Assembly: GCF_016526145.1 (NCBI RefSeq)
Contig: NZ_JADDUE010000008.1
Coordinates: forward strand, 1-64,000
From: Saccharopolyspora galaxeae
Lineage (GTDB): Bacteria; Actinomycetota; Actinomycetes; Mycobacteriales; Pseudonocardiaceae
DNA length: 64,000 bases
Direction of reading: 5' to 3'
Position numbers and translations under genes: made by a program. The notes beneath the pieces were generated by a model. It was given only the letters and a program-made list of their open reading frames with translations. It was not told the origin of the DNA and did not search any database. Positions 42,349 through 50,570 of this stretch are shown here, one piece after another; position 1 is the stretch's first letter; each line of letters starts with the position of its first letter.

Positions 42349-43233
42349 TCAAGAGCTGAACCGCTGCTCCTGCTCGCGGATGCCGGGCAACCCGATCGTC
42401 TCCAGGAATCCCTGGAAAGTCTCCATGTCCCGCGAATCCGTCGAGTGCTGCGCGCGGAACGTCTCGAAAATTCCGCGGATCGCCGGTGTCGCCGCCAACA
42501 GGGCGCTGACCGGCGAGATCACCACGCCGAAACCGAGTTCGGCCAGCCGCGAGAACGGGATCTCGGCGGTGTTGCCGCCTTCCACGCGGTTGAACAGCAA
42601 GCAGTGCCCGGACAGCTCGCGCGCCACGGTCTCGATGTCCTCGACGGTGCGGGGAGCTTCGACGAACAGCACGTCCGCGCCTTCCGCGGCGAACCGGCGG
42701 GCCCGCTCGATCGCCGCGGGCAGGCCGTGCACCGCGGCGGCGTCGGTGCGCGCGATGATCAGCAGGTCCGGGTCGGTGCGCGCCGAGACGGCGGCGCGGA
42801 TCTTGGCGCACGCCTCGTCCACGTCGAGCACGCTCTTGCCGGACATGTGGCCGCAGCGCTTCGGCGACTCCTGGTCCTCGAGCTGGATCGCGGCGACCCC
42901 GGCCTGCTCGTAGTCGTGCACGGTGCGCACCACGTTGAGCGCGTTGCCGTAGCCGGTGTCCGCGTCGGCGATCAGCGGCACGTCCACGGCCTGGGACAGC
43001 CGCCGGGCGGTGTCGGCCATTTCGGTCGCGGTCACCAGCCCGATGTCCGGCCTGCCCAGCAGCGACGCGGCCACCCCGAACCCGCTGAGGTAGACGGCGC
43101 CGAAACCCGCCTGCTCGGCCAGCCGCGCGGTGATGCCGTCGTAGACGCCCGGCGCGACGACCGGTGCGGCGTCGGTGAGCGATTCGCGGAGCTTCCTGCG
43201 GACGTTCGGGCGCGGCCCGGCGAACTCCGACAC
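42349..43233 (-). CDS. Isocitrate lyase/PEP mutase family enzyme (PrpB-like)
   Basis: GTG 43231-43233 follows AAGGAGG by 5 bases. The 294-residue barrel has DADTGYG, the metal-binding strand, QLEDQESPKRCGH, the active-site Cys loop (KKCGH in PrpB), and ARTDAAAV. Family members are 2-methylisocitrate lyase, oxaloacetate decarboxylase and phosphonopyruvate enzymes. The conserved Cys favours a lyase. No prpC or prpD is adjacent, so it may act on another 2-substituted malate or isocitrate. Confidence 0.85.
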   Translation of the reverse strand: MSEFAGPRPNVRRKLRESLTDAAPVVAPGVYDGITARLAEQAGFGAVYLSGFGVAASLLGRPDIGLVTATEMADTARRLSQAVDVPLIADADTGYGNALNVVRTVHDYEQAGVAAIQLEDQESPKRCGHMSGKSVLDVDEACAKIRAAVSARTDPDLLIIARTDAAAVHGLPAAIERARRFAAEGADVLFVEAPRTVEDIETVARELSGHCLLFNRVEGGNTAEIPFSRLAELGFGVVISPVSALLAATPAIRGIFETFRAQHSTDSRDMETFQGFLETIGLPGIREQEQRFSS

Positions 43234-43512
43234 GTGTTCCTCCTTGGTCGCAACGTTCTCCCCGCATCGTCGCGCACTCGACCGGCGCTCCGGTCCGGCG
43301 GGAGCGAGGGCGCGATCCCGCGCTCGGATCCGCGGCACGGGCTTCGCTCGCGCTGCGCCGGCCCCCTCAACTGCGGGGGTGGGGTTGTGCGAACTACGTC
43401 TCATTCGCACCGCGCCGTTCTTCGCGCCTCAACGATTTTCGCAGTTCATGGCACATCCGGGCGGGTCGCCCCGAGTGCGCGCGCCGCGCTGCGGTCCGGA
43501 GGGTGAGCGGCC

Positions 43513-43599
43513 ATGAGCAAGACGACGAGCCTGATCATCATCATCGCCGGTGGCGTGCTGGCCATCGCAATGCTCTTCACCGCCCTGGCGGTCGGCTGA
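43513..43599 (+). CDS. Very small single-helix membrane peptide (28 codons)
   Basis: ATG 43513 follows CGGAGGG by about 9 bases. The 28-residue product has MSKTTS at the front and a continuous hydrophobic helix (LIIIIAGGVLAIAMLFTALA), so it should span the membrane once. A perfect 17-bp terminator follows at 43653. Ribosome site, helix and terminator together support a real gene. The function is unknown. Confidence 0.55.
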   Translation: MSKTTSLIIIIAGGVLAIAMLFTALAVG

Positions 43600-43652
43600 G
43601 CACCGAACCTGCAAGCACCAACCACGATTCAGCAAGACCGGAAACAGCAACG

Positions 43653-43690
43653 CGACGGGCCGGGCGGTTCTCCAACCGCCCGGCCCGTCG
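43653..43690. terminator. Two-way terminator
   Basis: A perfect 17-bp stem (43653-43669 with 43674-43690) and a 4-base loop, followed by TTCG. It lies between the small membrane peptide gene and the convergent TetR gene. Confidence 0.85.
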
Positions 43691-43711
43691 TTCGTCGTAG
43701 CCGCCGAGAGA

Positions 43712-44299
43712 TCAGCGGGGCGCGCCGTCCTCGTCCGGGCGCATCCCCCGCCAAACCAGATCGACGAGGTTCTCGGTCTGGTTGCGCCAATCGCCGCTCG
43801 GATCGAGGAAAAGCAGTCCGCCGAGCCCGCGGAACACCGTCTCCGGATCGAGGTCCGCGCGCACCGTCCCGGCCGCGATGTTCGCCGTCAGCAGTTCGGC
43901 GACCGCACCGAGCACCATCTGGTGCGTGTTCGCGGGCAACTCCCCGCGGGATGCGGTCGCGGCGCGCAGGGCGTCGACGAGACCCCGCTTGGTCATCATG
44001 TAATGGGTCAGGTGGTCGGTCGTCCACACCCGGAAGGCCTGCTGCGGCGGGTGCATTTCGAGCAGTTTCGGCACGACTTCGACCAGGGCGTCGACCTCGC
44101 GCTGGTAGACCGCGAGGATGAGCTCTTCCGGGGCGCTGAAGTGCCGGTACACCGTGCCGACGCCGACACCGGCCTGCTTGGCGATGGTGTTGAACGACAG
44201 CTCGCCCGACTCGGCCAGCGACTCGGCCGCCGCGTTGAGAATGCACTCGTGGTTGCGCCGGGTGTCCGCGCGCCGGGAGTTGACCGAGCCGGTCCCCAT
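43712..44299 (-). CDS. TetR-family regulator of the molybdenum hydroxylase
   Basis: GGAGG is 4 bases before the ATG. The 195-residue protein has the HTH LSFNTIAKQAGVGVGTVYRHF at about 34-54 (core VGVGTVYRHF) and an SbtR-type C-terminal region (GDWRNQTENLVDLVWRGM). It is divergent from the iron-sulfur subunit gene, with a 232-bp gap that holds two identical palindromes (44362 and 44395). It is therefore the likely repressor of itself and the oxidoreductase operon. Confidence 0.88.
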   Translation of the reverse strand: MGTGSVNSRRADTRRNHECILNAAAESLAESGELSFNTIAKQAGVGVGTVYRHFSAPEELILAVYQREVDALVEVVPKLLEMHPPQQAFRVWTTDHLTHYMMTKRGLVDALRAATASRGELPANTHQMVLGAVAELLTANIAAGTVRADLDPETVFRGLGGLLFLDPSGDWRNQTENLVDLVWRGMRPDEDGAPR

Positions 44300-44361
44300 C
44301 GTTCCTCCGTACTCCGCGAGTCGCGGCGCGCGCCGGAGCCGGTGCGCCGCCTTCGTTGCGA

Positions 44362-44412
44362 AGCGGATTCTAATCCGCTAGTCTCGGTTCACATAGCGGA
44401 TGATTATCCGCT
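44362..44412. promoter_or_regulatory. Twin TetR operator AGCGGAT-N4-ATCCGCT
   Basis: The palindrome AGCGGAT-N4-ATCCGCT occurs at 44362-44379 and again at 44395-44412 with identical arms. The centres are 33 bases apart, about three helix turns, so two dimers would bind the same face. The site lies between the divergent TetR and oxidoreductase genes. Confidence 0.85.
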
Positions 44413-44531
44413 TCTGTACATCCACTGCACTGCCCGGCCGCCGACTCGGCGTGGCCGTCTCCCACCAATGTGCCGCAAGGCCCGCGGACCCGTGCCGCGC
44501 GGCCGCGAAGTAGCTGCGGAGAAGAGACCTT

Positions 44532-44984
44532 TTGGACATCTCGCTCGAAATCAACGATCGAACGGAACATCTGGAGGTGGATCCCGGCGTCACGCTGCTG
44601 GACGCGCTGCGGGAACGCCTCGGCATCACCGGCCCGAAGAAGGGCTGCGACCGGGGGCAATGCGGCGCTTGCACGGTGCACGTCGGCGGCCGTCCGGTGC
44701 TGTCCTGCCTGACCCTGGCAGCCACCGTGCGCCAGCCCGTGACGACCGTGGAAGGACTGTCCACCGGGGACGAACTGCATCCGGTGCAGCGCGCGTTCGT
44801 GGAGCAGGACGCCCTGCAGTGCGGGTTCTGCACGTCCGGGCAGGTCATGTCGGCCGCCGCCGCGGTCGAGCAGGATGTCCCGGACGTGCGCGAGTTCATG
44901 TCCGGCAACCTGTGCCGCTGTGCGGCCTACCCGAACATCGTCGCCGCGATCGAACAAGCGAGGCAGGCCGATGCGCCCCGTTGA
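44532..44984 (+). CDS. Molybdenum hydroxylase, 2Fe-2S subunit
   Basis: The start is a TTG at 44532. The 150-residue protein has the plant-type ferredoxin cluster motif [12 protein letters not shown] and a second cluster with CGFCTSGQ and NLCRCAAY, the fixed pattern of the small subunit in the xanthine dehydrogenase/CO dehydrogenase family. It carries electrons from the molybdenum site to FAD. It overlaps the FAD subunit gene by 14 bases. Confidence 0.92.
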   Translation: MDISLEINDRTEHLEVDPGVTLLDALRERLGITGPKKGCDRGQCGACTVHVGGRPVLSCLTLAATVRQPVTTVEGLSTGDELHPVQRAFVEQDALQCGFCTSGQVMSAAAAVEQDVPDVREFMSGNLCRCAAYPNIVAAIEQARQADAPR

Positions 44985-45930
44985 ACTCACCGCCCCGGAG
45001 ACCGTGCAGGACGCGCTCGCGCAACCGGCAACGCCGGTCGCGGGCGGAACCACGCTGGTCGACCTGATGAAGCTCAATGTTCTTGCACCGCGCCACGTGC
45101 TGGACATCAACGCGCTGCCGCTGCGCGGCATCGACACCGCAGACGGGCTGCGGATCGGTGCGCTCGAGCGGATGAGCGACGTCGCGGCGCATCCCGGCGT
45201 GTACCCGATGATCTCGCGAGCGTTGCTGCTGAGCGCCTCGCAGCAGTTGCGGAACATGGCCAGCATCGGCGGGAACCTGCTGCAGCGCACCCGGTGCACG
45301 TACTTCCGCGACGTCGAAATGCCTTGCAACAAGCGGGAACCGGGCAGCGGCTGTCCCGCGCTCGAAGGCGCCAACCGGATGCACGCCGTGCTGGGCACCA
45401 GCGACTCGTGCGTGGCGACGCACGCCAGCGACGTCGCCGTCGCGTTCACCGCGCTCGACGCGGAGCTCCGGCTGATCAGCGAGGCGGGCGAGCGCACCGT
45501 CAAGCTGGCCGATTTCTACCGCTTGCCGGGCGATTCGCCCGAGGTGGAGAACGACCTGCGGCCCGGTGAGCTGATCGCCGAGGTCGTGGTTCCGCGGCTG
45601 GATTGGGCTTCCCGCTCGACCTACGTGAAGGTCCGCGACCGGCAGTCCTACGAGTTCGCGCTGGGCTCGGCAGCGGTGGCGCTGGACGTCCAGGACGAGA
45701 AGATCGCCGACGCCCGGGTCGCGGTCGGCGGTGTGGCGACCGTGCCGTGGCGGCTCAGCGCCGTCGAAGCCGCGTTGCGCGGCGCGCCCGCCACGTTGGA
45801 GTCCTTTGAGGACGCCGCTGCGCTGGCGGCCGAGGGCGCGCGCCCGTTGGCGTCGAACGGTTTCAAGGTTCCGCTGCTGCGGCGGACCGTCGTCCGCGCC
45901 CTGCTCGAACTCACCGAGGGGAGCCACTGA
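44971..45930 (+). CDS. Molybdenum hydroxylase, FAD-binding subunit
   Basis: The 319-residue protein has the FAD-binding motif [13 protein letters not shown] near 24, and [20 protein letters not shown] near 96 (core [14 protein letters not shown]). The latter, with a following CP and NRMHAVLG, resembles the YagS/XdhB-type medium subunit. It passes electrons from the iron-sulfur clusters to the final acceptor. Its stop shares one base with the large subunit ATG (TGATG). Confidence 0.9.
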   Translation: MRPVELTAPETVQDALAQPATPVAGGTTLVDLMKLNVLAPRHVLDINALPLRGIDTADGLRIGALERMSDVAAHPGVYPMISRALLLSASQQLRNMASIGGNLLQRTRCTYFRDVEMPCNKREPGSGCPALEGANRMHAVLGTSDSCVATHASDVAVAFTALDAELRLISEAGERTVKLADFYRLPGDSPEVENDLRPGELIAEVVVPRLDWASRSTYVKVRDRQSYEFALGSAAVALDVQDEKIADARVAVGGVATVPWRLSAVEAALRGAPATLESFEDAAALAAEGARPLASNGFKVPLLRRTVVRALLELTEGSH

Positions 45931-48104
45931 TGGTCAACCGGCTGGACGCGCCGCTGAAAGTCACCGGCAGGGCCGACTACGGGACCGACCGCAACTTCCC
46001 CGGCATGGCCCACGGATACGTCGTGGTCAGCACCATCGCGCACGGGGAGATCGCGGCGATGGACGTCACCGCAGCGAGCAGCTCCCCCGGCGTGCTCGGC
46101 GTGTACACGCCGTTCGAGCCGCTGCCGCTGCGCACACCGACCTCGTCGGTCGCCGGCAAGGTCTGGGTTCCGTTGCAGGACAAGGAAGTCAGCTACTACG
46201 GCCAGCCGATCGGGTTCGTGGTCGCCGAGAGCTTCGAGCAGGCGCGGGACGCGGCGATGCGCATCGAGGTCTCCTACCACCGGCGGCCCGCGCGGACCTC
46301 GCTGGACGAAGGGCTCACCACCGCGGAGGACGCACCGCCCGCCATGGACGGATCGCCGCCCTCCTTGAGCGTTCTCGCGGACGGCGTCGAGTCCATCGAG
46401 GACGCTTTCGCCGGCAGCCCGGTGGTGGTCGACGCGACCTATCGGACCGCGACGCAGAACCACGCCCCGATGGAGCCGCATTCCGCGGTCGCGCTGTGGG
46501 ATTCCGATGGCTTGACGGTCTACAGTGGAAACCAGGGCGCCCACCTGCAAGCGGCCGAGGTGGCCGACGCGCTGGAAGCGGACCCGTCATCGGTCCGGGC
46601 CGTGAATCCGTTCGTGGGCGGGGCTTTCGGCGGCAAGGGCGTCACCTCGACCCCGGCGTTCCTGGCGGCGGCCGCGGCTCGGGCGCTCGGCAGGCCGGTC
46701 AAGGCCGCGCTGAGCCGCGAGCAGGTCTTCACCGCGACCGCCGGCCGCGCCGCCACTGTGCAGCGGATCGCCCTCGGCGCGGACCGGGACGGCACGCTCA
46801 TCGCGCTGCGGCACGACTCGACGTGCAGCACGTCCGCGGACCGGTCGTTCGTGGAGCCGACCTCGCACGGCACCTCGCGGGAGTGGTATGCGACGCAGAA
46901 CCTGGCCATCAGCCAGAAGATCGTCCCGCTGAACCTCCCGCCGACCACGTTCATGCGCGCACCCGGCGAGGCCCCCGGCTCGTTCGCGCTGGAAAGCGCG
47001 ATCGACGAGCTGGCCGTCGCGCTGCGCATGGACCCGATCGAGCTGCGGCTGCGGAACAACTCGGCGGCACCGCCCGGAAAAGACCTGCAGTGGTCCAGCA
47101 AGCACCTGGACGAGTGCTTCCGCACCGGTGCGCGGCGGTTCGGCTGGCAGCACCGCCCGCCGGGGGAACGCAGCGATGGCGACTGGCTCGTCGGGCAGGG
47201 CACGGCGACCGCCATGTTCCCGGCCCTCCGGTTCCCCGCCACGGTCGGGATCACGCTGCACGCCGACGACCGGGCGGAAGTCGCGACCAGCGGAGCCGAC
47301 CCGGGAACGGGCCTGCTGACCGTGCTTTCGCTGGTGGGGGCCGAATCGCTGGACATCCCGCAGGAGCTGATCACGCCGCGGCTGGGCGACTCGGCGCTGC
47401 CGCCCGGGGGCATGTCCGGCGGTTCGACCGCGACCGCCAGCGCCGGTTCGGCCGTCGTGGTCGCGGCCGCCGAGGTGACCGACGCGTTGCTCGAGCTGGC
47501 GGCGGCGCCGGGCTCGCCGTTCGAGGGCATGGAGGTGGTCTACGAAGCGGGCAGGCTGCTCGCCGGTGATCGCAGCATGACCTTCGGCGAGCTGTTGCGC
47601 GCGGTCGGCCGCTCATCGATCTCCGCGACGGGTTCGTCCACGCCCGGTGAGGAGCTGACCAAGCACTCGTTCAGCTCGTTCGGTGCGCAGTTCTGCGAGG
47701 TCCGGGTGCACAAGTGGACCCGGGAGGCGCGGGTCTCGCGGATGACCGGCGTGTTCGACGCGGGCCGGATCATCAACGAGCAGACGGCGCGCAGCCAGCT
47801 CGCGGGCGGCATGATCTGGGGCGTGTCGGCGGCGCTGCACGAGGGCCTGGAGATCGAGCCGGACGGCCGGTTCGCCAACGGCGACTTCGCCGGCTACCTG
47901 CTGCCGGTCAACGCCGACATCCCCGATGTCGACGTGCAGTTCGTCGAGTATCCCGACACGCTGCAGAACACCCTCGGGGCGCGCGGAGTCGGCGAGATCG
48001 GCATCGTCGGCATGGCGGCGGCGGTGGCCAACGCCGTGTACAACGCCACCGGCATCCGCGTCCGCAACATCCCCATCATGCTGGAAGATCTGCTGGAGCA
48101 GTGA
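45930..48104 (+). CDS. Molybdenum hydroxylase, molybdopterin-binding large subunit
   Basis: The 724-residue protein has VGGAFGGKG near 229, RAPGEAPGS near 342 and the catalytic glutamate Glu689 in RGVGEIG, the motifs of aldehyde oxidase/xanthine dehydrogenase large subunits. The active-site loop is not that of form I CO dehydrogenase. The whole S-M-L set lacks a dedicated MoCo chaperone gene here. It hydroxylates an unknown aldehyde or N-heterocycle with water as the oxygen source. Regulation by the divergent TetR is likely. Confidence 0.9.
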   Translation: MVNRLDAPLKVTGRADYGTDRNFPGMAHGYVVVSTIAHGEIAAMDVTAASSSPGVLGVYTPFEPLPLRTPTSSVAGKVWVPLQDKEVSYYGQPIGFVVAESFEQARDAAMRIEVSYHRRPARTSLDEGLTTAEDAPPAMDGSPPSLSVLADGVESIEDAFAGSPVVVDATYRTATQNHAPMEPHSAVALWDSDGLTVYSGNQGAHLQAAEVADALEADPSSVRAVNPFVGGAFGGKGVTSTPAFLAAAAARALGRPVKAALSREQVFTATAGRAATVQRIALGADRDGTLIALRHDSTCSTSADRSFVEPTSHGTSREWYATQNLAISQKIVPLNLPPTTFMRAPGEAPGSFALESAIDELAVALRMDPIELRLRNNSAAPPGKDLQWSSKHLDECFRTGARRFGWQHRPPGERSDGDWLVGQGTATAMFPALRFPATVGITLHADDRAEVATSGADPGTGLLTVLSLVGAESLDIPQELITPRLGDSALPPGGMSGGSTATASAGSAVVVAAAEVTDALLELAAAPGSPFEGMEVVYEAGRLLAGDRSMTFGELLRAVGRSSISATGSSTPGEELTKHSFSSFGAQFCEVRVHKWTREARVSRMTGVFDAGRIINEQTARSQLAGGMIWGVSAALHEGLEIEPDGRFANGDFAGYLLPVNADIPDVDVQFVEYPDTLQNTLGARGVGEIGIVGMAAAVANAVYNATGIRVRNIPIMLEDLLEQ

Positions 48105-48112
48105 GTTGCCCC

Positions 48113-48151
48113 GTGCCGCCGGGAGCTTCGATCCGAGGCTCCCGGCGGCAC
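48113..48151. terminator. Terminator of the molybdenum hydroxylase operon
   Basis: A perfect 14-bp stem (48113-48126 with 48138-48151) with an 11-base loop starts 8 bases after the large-subunit stop and is followed by a T-rich GTTTCG. Two more short palindromes, 48195-48213 and 48223-48239, serve the convergent regulator gene. Confidence 0.85.
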
Positions 48152-48237
48152 GCCGTTTCGTCCCCAGTGGACACCGATCCTGACTTCCGGTCGTTGAGCG
48201 GCGAAGCCGCTCAGCGGTGACCGAGCAGCGCCGCTGC

Positions 48238-48981
48238 TCAGCCGTCCTGGTCCAGGGTCTCGGCCAGCCGTCCGGCGGCGGTGCCCATGTGCGCGCTCAT
48301 CGCGGCGGCGGCCGCATCGGCGTCGCCTGCGCGCAGTGCGTCGTAGATCCCCTGATGTTCGGACAGCGCGAGTTCCGCGTGCGTCCGGTCGGCCAGCGCG
48401 CGCTCGACCCAGATCCGCAGCAGCGAGCGGACGTTCTGCAACAGCTGCTGCAGCACGACGTTGCCGGAAGCCACCGCGATGCGCAGGTGGAACAGCCGGT
48501 CGGCCTCGACGAACTTCGCCAAGTCGGTGAGGTTCTGCCGCATCCCGTCCAGCTGCGCGGCGAGGTCGGCCAGGTCCTCTGCGGTGCACCGCTCGGCCGC
48601 GCTGCGCACGGCCAGCACCTCCAGCCCGTTGCGCACCTCGACGAGCTCGCGGGTGCGCGGCTCCCCGAGCATCAATCCCCAGCTCAACGTCTGCGGCAGC
48701 AATTCCGAAGCGCTGCCGCGCAGGTACGTCCCGGAGCCGGGGCGCACCACCACGATGCCGAGGATCTCCAGCGCCGCCAACGCTTCGCGGATCGCCGAGC
48801 GCCCCACGCCGAGCGAGGTGGCGAGGCTGCGCTCGGGCGGCAGCCGGGTGCCGGGTTGCAGGTCCCCGGCGGTGAACAGGTCGAGCAGCCGCTTGGCGAC
48901 CTCGCCGACCGCGGTACCCGCGGGCACGCTGCCCAGCGCTTCGCCGATGCCCGCGGCCTCGGACCCGTTCGGAGTGGACAT
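48238..48981 (-). CDS. GntR-family regulator, FadR subfamily
   Basis: The 247-residue protein has a winged HTH (RLPPERSLATSLGVGRSAIRE, core LGVGRSAIREAL) and the all-helical FCD ligand domain (ELVEVRNGLEVLAVRSA, DRLFHLRIAVASGN) with the Asp/His residues that bind a metal and acid ligand. TAGGCT ends 7 bases before the ATG, a leaderless layout. It is divergent from the apionate-type operon and likely senses its acid substrate. A perfect palindrome lies between them. Confidence 0.9.
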   Translation of the reverse strand: MSTPNGSEAAGIGEALGSVPAGTAVGEVAKRLLDLFTAGDLQPGTRLPPERSLATSLGVGRSAIREALAALEILGIVVVRPGSGTYLRGSASELLPQTLSWGLMLGEPRTRELVEVRNGLEVLAVRSAAERCTAEDLADLAAQLDGMRQNLTDLAKFVEADRLFHLRIAVASGNVVLQQLLQNVRSLLRIWVERALADRTHAELALSEHQGIYDALRAGDADAAAAAMSAHMGTAAGRLAETLDQDG

Positions 48982-49018
48982 GGGACCGAGCCTAGCAAGA
49001 TCCGTCGCGGCAAAATTG

Positions 49019-49032
49019 GTCAACCGGTTGAC
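49019..49032. promoter_or_regulatory. FadR-type operator before the apionate-type operon
   Basis: G-TCAACCGGTTGA-C is a perfect 14-base palindrome within TTGGTCAACCGGTTGACAGG. It lies 38 bases upstream of the regulator start and 168 upstream of the transporter gene, where a GntR dimer would be expected. Confidence 0.7.
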
Positions 49033-49199
49033 AGGTTCGTCGCTGGATTTCAATACTGGCCGCGGCTCGCGGATCCCGCATTCCCGGCCCCGCACTCCGG
49101 CCCGCCCGGACCACTCCGGCCGCCAGACCACGGCCGCCCGGACCGCTCCGGCCGCTCCGCCGAGCACCGGACGCTCCCGCACCGCAGCAAGGAGTCAAT

Positions 49200-50570
49200 G
49201 TGGACACCTCGACCACCTCGCGGCAACGCCGCCCGGGCGTGGAGAAGGCGGCCATCCGCAAAGTCGCGGTCCGCCTGGTGCCGTTCGTGGCGCTGATGTT
49301 CTTCGTCAACTACCTGGACCGCACGGCGATCAGCTTCGCCGCGCCGAACGGGATGCGCAGCGACCTCGGCCTGACCGCGGCCCAGTTCGGCTTCGCCTCC
49401 GGCGTGTTCTTCATCGGCTACCTGCTGCTGGAAGTGCCCAGCAACATCGCCCTGCAGAAGGTCGGGGCGCGCCGCTGGCTCGCCCGGATCATGGTGTCGT
49501 GGGGCGCGGTGGCGCTGCTGTTCACGTGGGTGCAGGACTTCACCCAGCTCGCGGTGCTGCGTTTTCTGCTCGGTGTGGCCGAGGCCGGGTTCTTCCCGGG
49601 CGCGGTGCTGTTCCTGAGCCTGTGGGTGCCCGCCCGCTACCGCAGCCGGATCCTGGCGCTGTTCTACCTGGCGCAGCCGCTGACCACGGTGCTCGGTGCG
49701 CCGCTGGCGGGTTACCTGATGCAGCAGCAGGGCGTGTTCGGCCTGCAGGGCTGGCGGTTCATGTTCTTCGGTGTCGCGATCCCGGCGATCGTGCTGGGCG
49801 TGGTCGCGTGGTTCTACCTGGCCGACAGCCCCGCGCAGGCGAAATGGCTCACCGCCGCGGAGAAGGACTGGCTGACTTCGGAACTTTCGGCCGAGCAGCA
49901 GGAGAAACCCGCGGGCCGCGGCGGAGTGCGCGCGGTGTTCCGCAACGGCCGGGTGTGGGCGCTGTCGATGCTCTACTTCGGGTTCATCTACGGGCTCTAC
50001 ACGCTGGCGTTCTTCCTGCCCGCGATCATCGGCCGGTTCGAGCAGCGGTTCTCCACCAGCTTCGGCGTGTTCGAGGAAGGCTTGATCACCGCGGTGCCCT
50101 ACCTGCCCGCCGCCGTGGTGCTCTACCTGTGGTCGCGGGACGTGACCCGGCGCGGTCTGCGTCCCTGGCACATCTGGGGACCGGCGCTGCTCGGCGCGGT
50201 CAGCGTGCCGCTGGCGCTGTTCGCGGGCTCGCCGGAGCTGACCATCGCGGTCATCACGGTCACCGCGTGCTCGATCTTCGCCGCGCTGCCGAACTTCTGG
50301 ACGCTGCCGACCCGGTTCCTCGGCGGAATGGCCGCCGCCGCGGGCGTCGCGCTGATCAACACCGTCGGCAACTTCGCCGGGTTCGTCGCGCCTTACGTCA
50401 CCGGCGCGCTGTTCGACTGGACCGGCTCCTACGTGCTGCCGATGTTCGTCGTGGGCGGATTCTTGCTGCTTTCGGCAGTGCTGATGGTATTGCTGGGCCG
50501 CGGAGACCGGACGGGTGAGCAGACCCGCACGGCCGCCGACCGATCGTCACACCGGCAGGAGAACCCATGA
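49200..50570 (+). CDS. MFS transporter, anion:cation symporter family
   Basis: GTG 49200 follows AAGGAG at 6 bases. The 456-residue protein has 12 predicted membrane segments and the ACS-family signatures NYLDRTAISFA near the start and LLEVPSNIALQKVGARRWLARI (core EVPSNIALQKVGARRW). ACS carriers import organic acids such as tartrate, galactonate or glucarate with protons. Placed first in an operon of sugar-acid enzymes, it likely imports D-apionate or a related acid. The next gene begins in its stop codon (ATGA). Confidence 0.85.
   Translation: MDTSTTSRQRRPGVEKAAIRKVAVRLVPFVALMFFVNYLDRTAISFAAPNGMRSDLGLTAAQFGFASGVFFIGYLLLEVPSNIALQKVGARRWLARIMVSWGAVALLFTWVQDFTQLAVLRFLLGVAEAGFFPGAVLFLSLWVPARYRSRILALFYLAQPLTTVLGAPLAGYLMQQQGVFGLQGWRFMFFGVAIPAIVLGVVAWFYLADSPAQAKWLTAAEKDWLTSELSAEQQEKPAGRGGVRAVFRNGRVWALSMLYFGFIYGLYTLAFFLPAIIGRFEQRFSTSFGVFEEGLITAVPYLPAAVVLYLWSRDVTRRGLRPWHIWGPALLGAVSVPLALFAGSPELTIAVITVTACSIFAALPNFWTLPTRFLGGMAAAAGVALINTVGNFAGFVAPYVTGALFDWTGSYVLPMFVVGGFLLLSAVLMVLLGRGDRTGEQTRTAADRSSHRQENP

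Noticed and set aside
44532-48104. Carbon monoxide dehydrogenase (coxSML)
   Set aside because: Subunit layout is similar, but the large subunit lacks the form I active-site loop motif, and gene order is S-M-L instead of the M-S-L of cox clusters.
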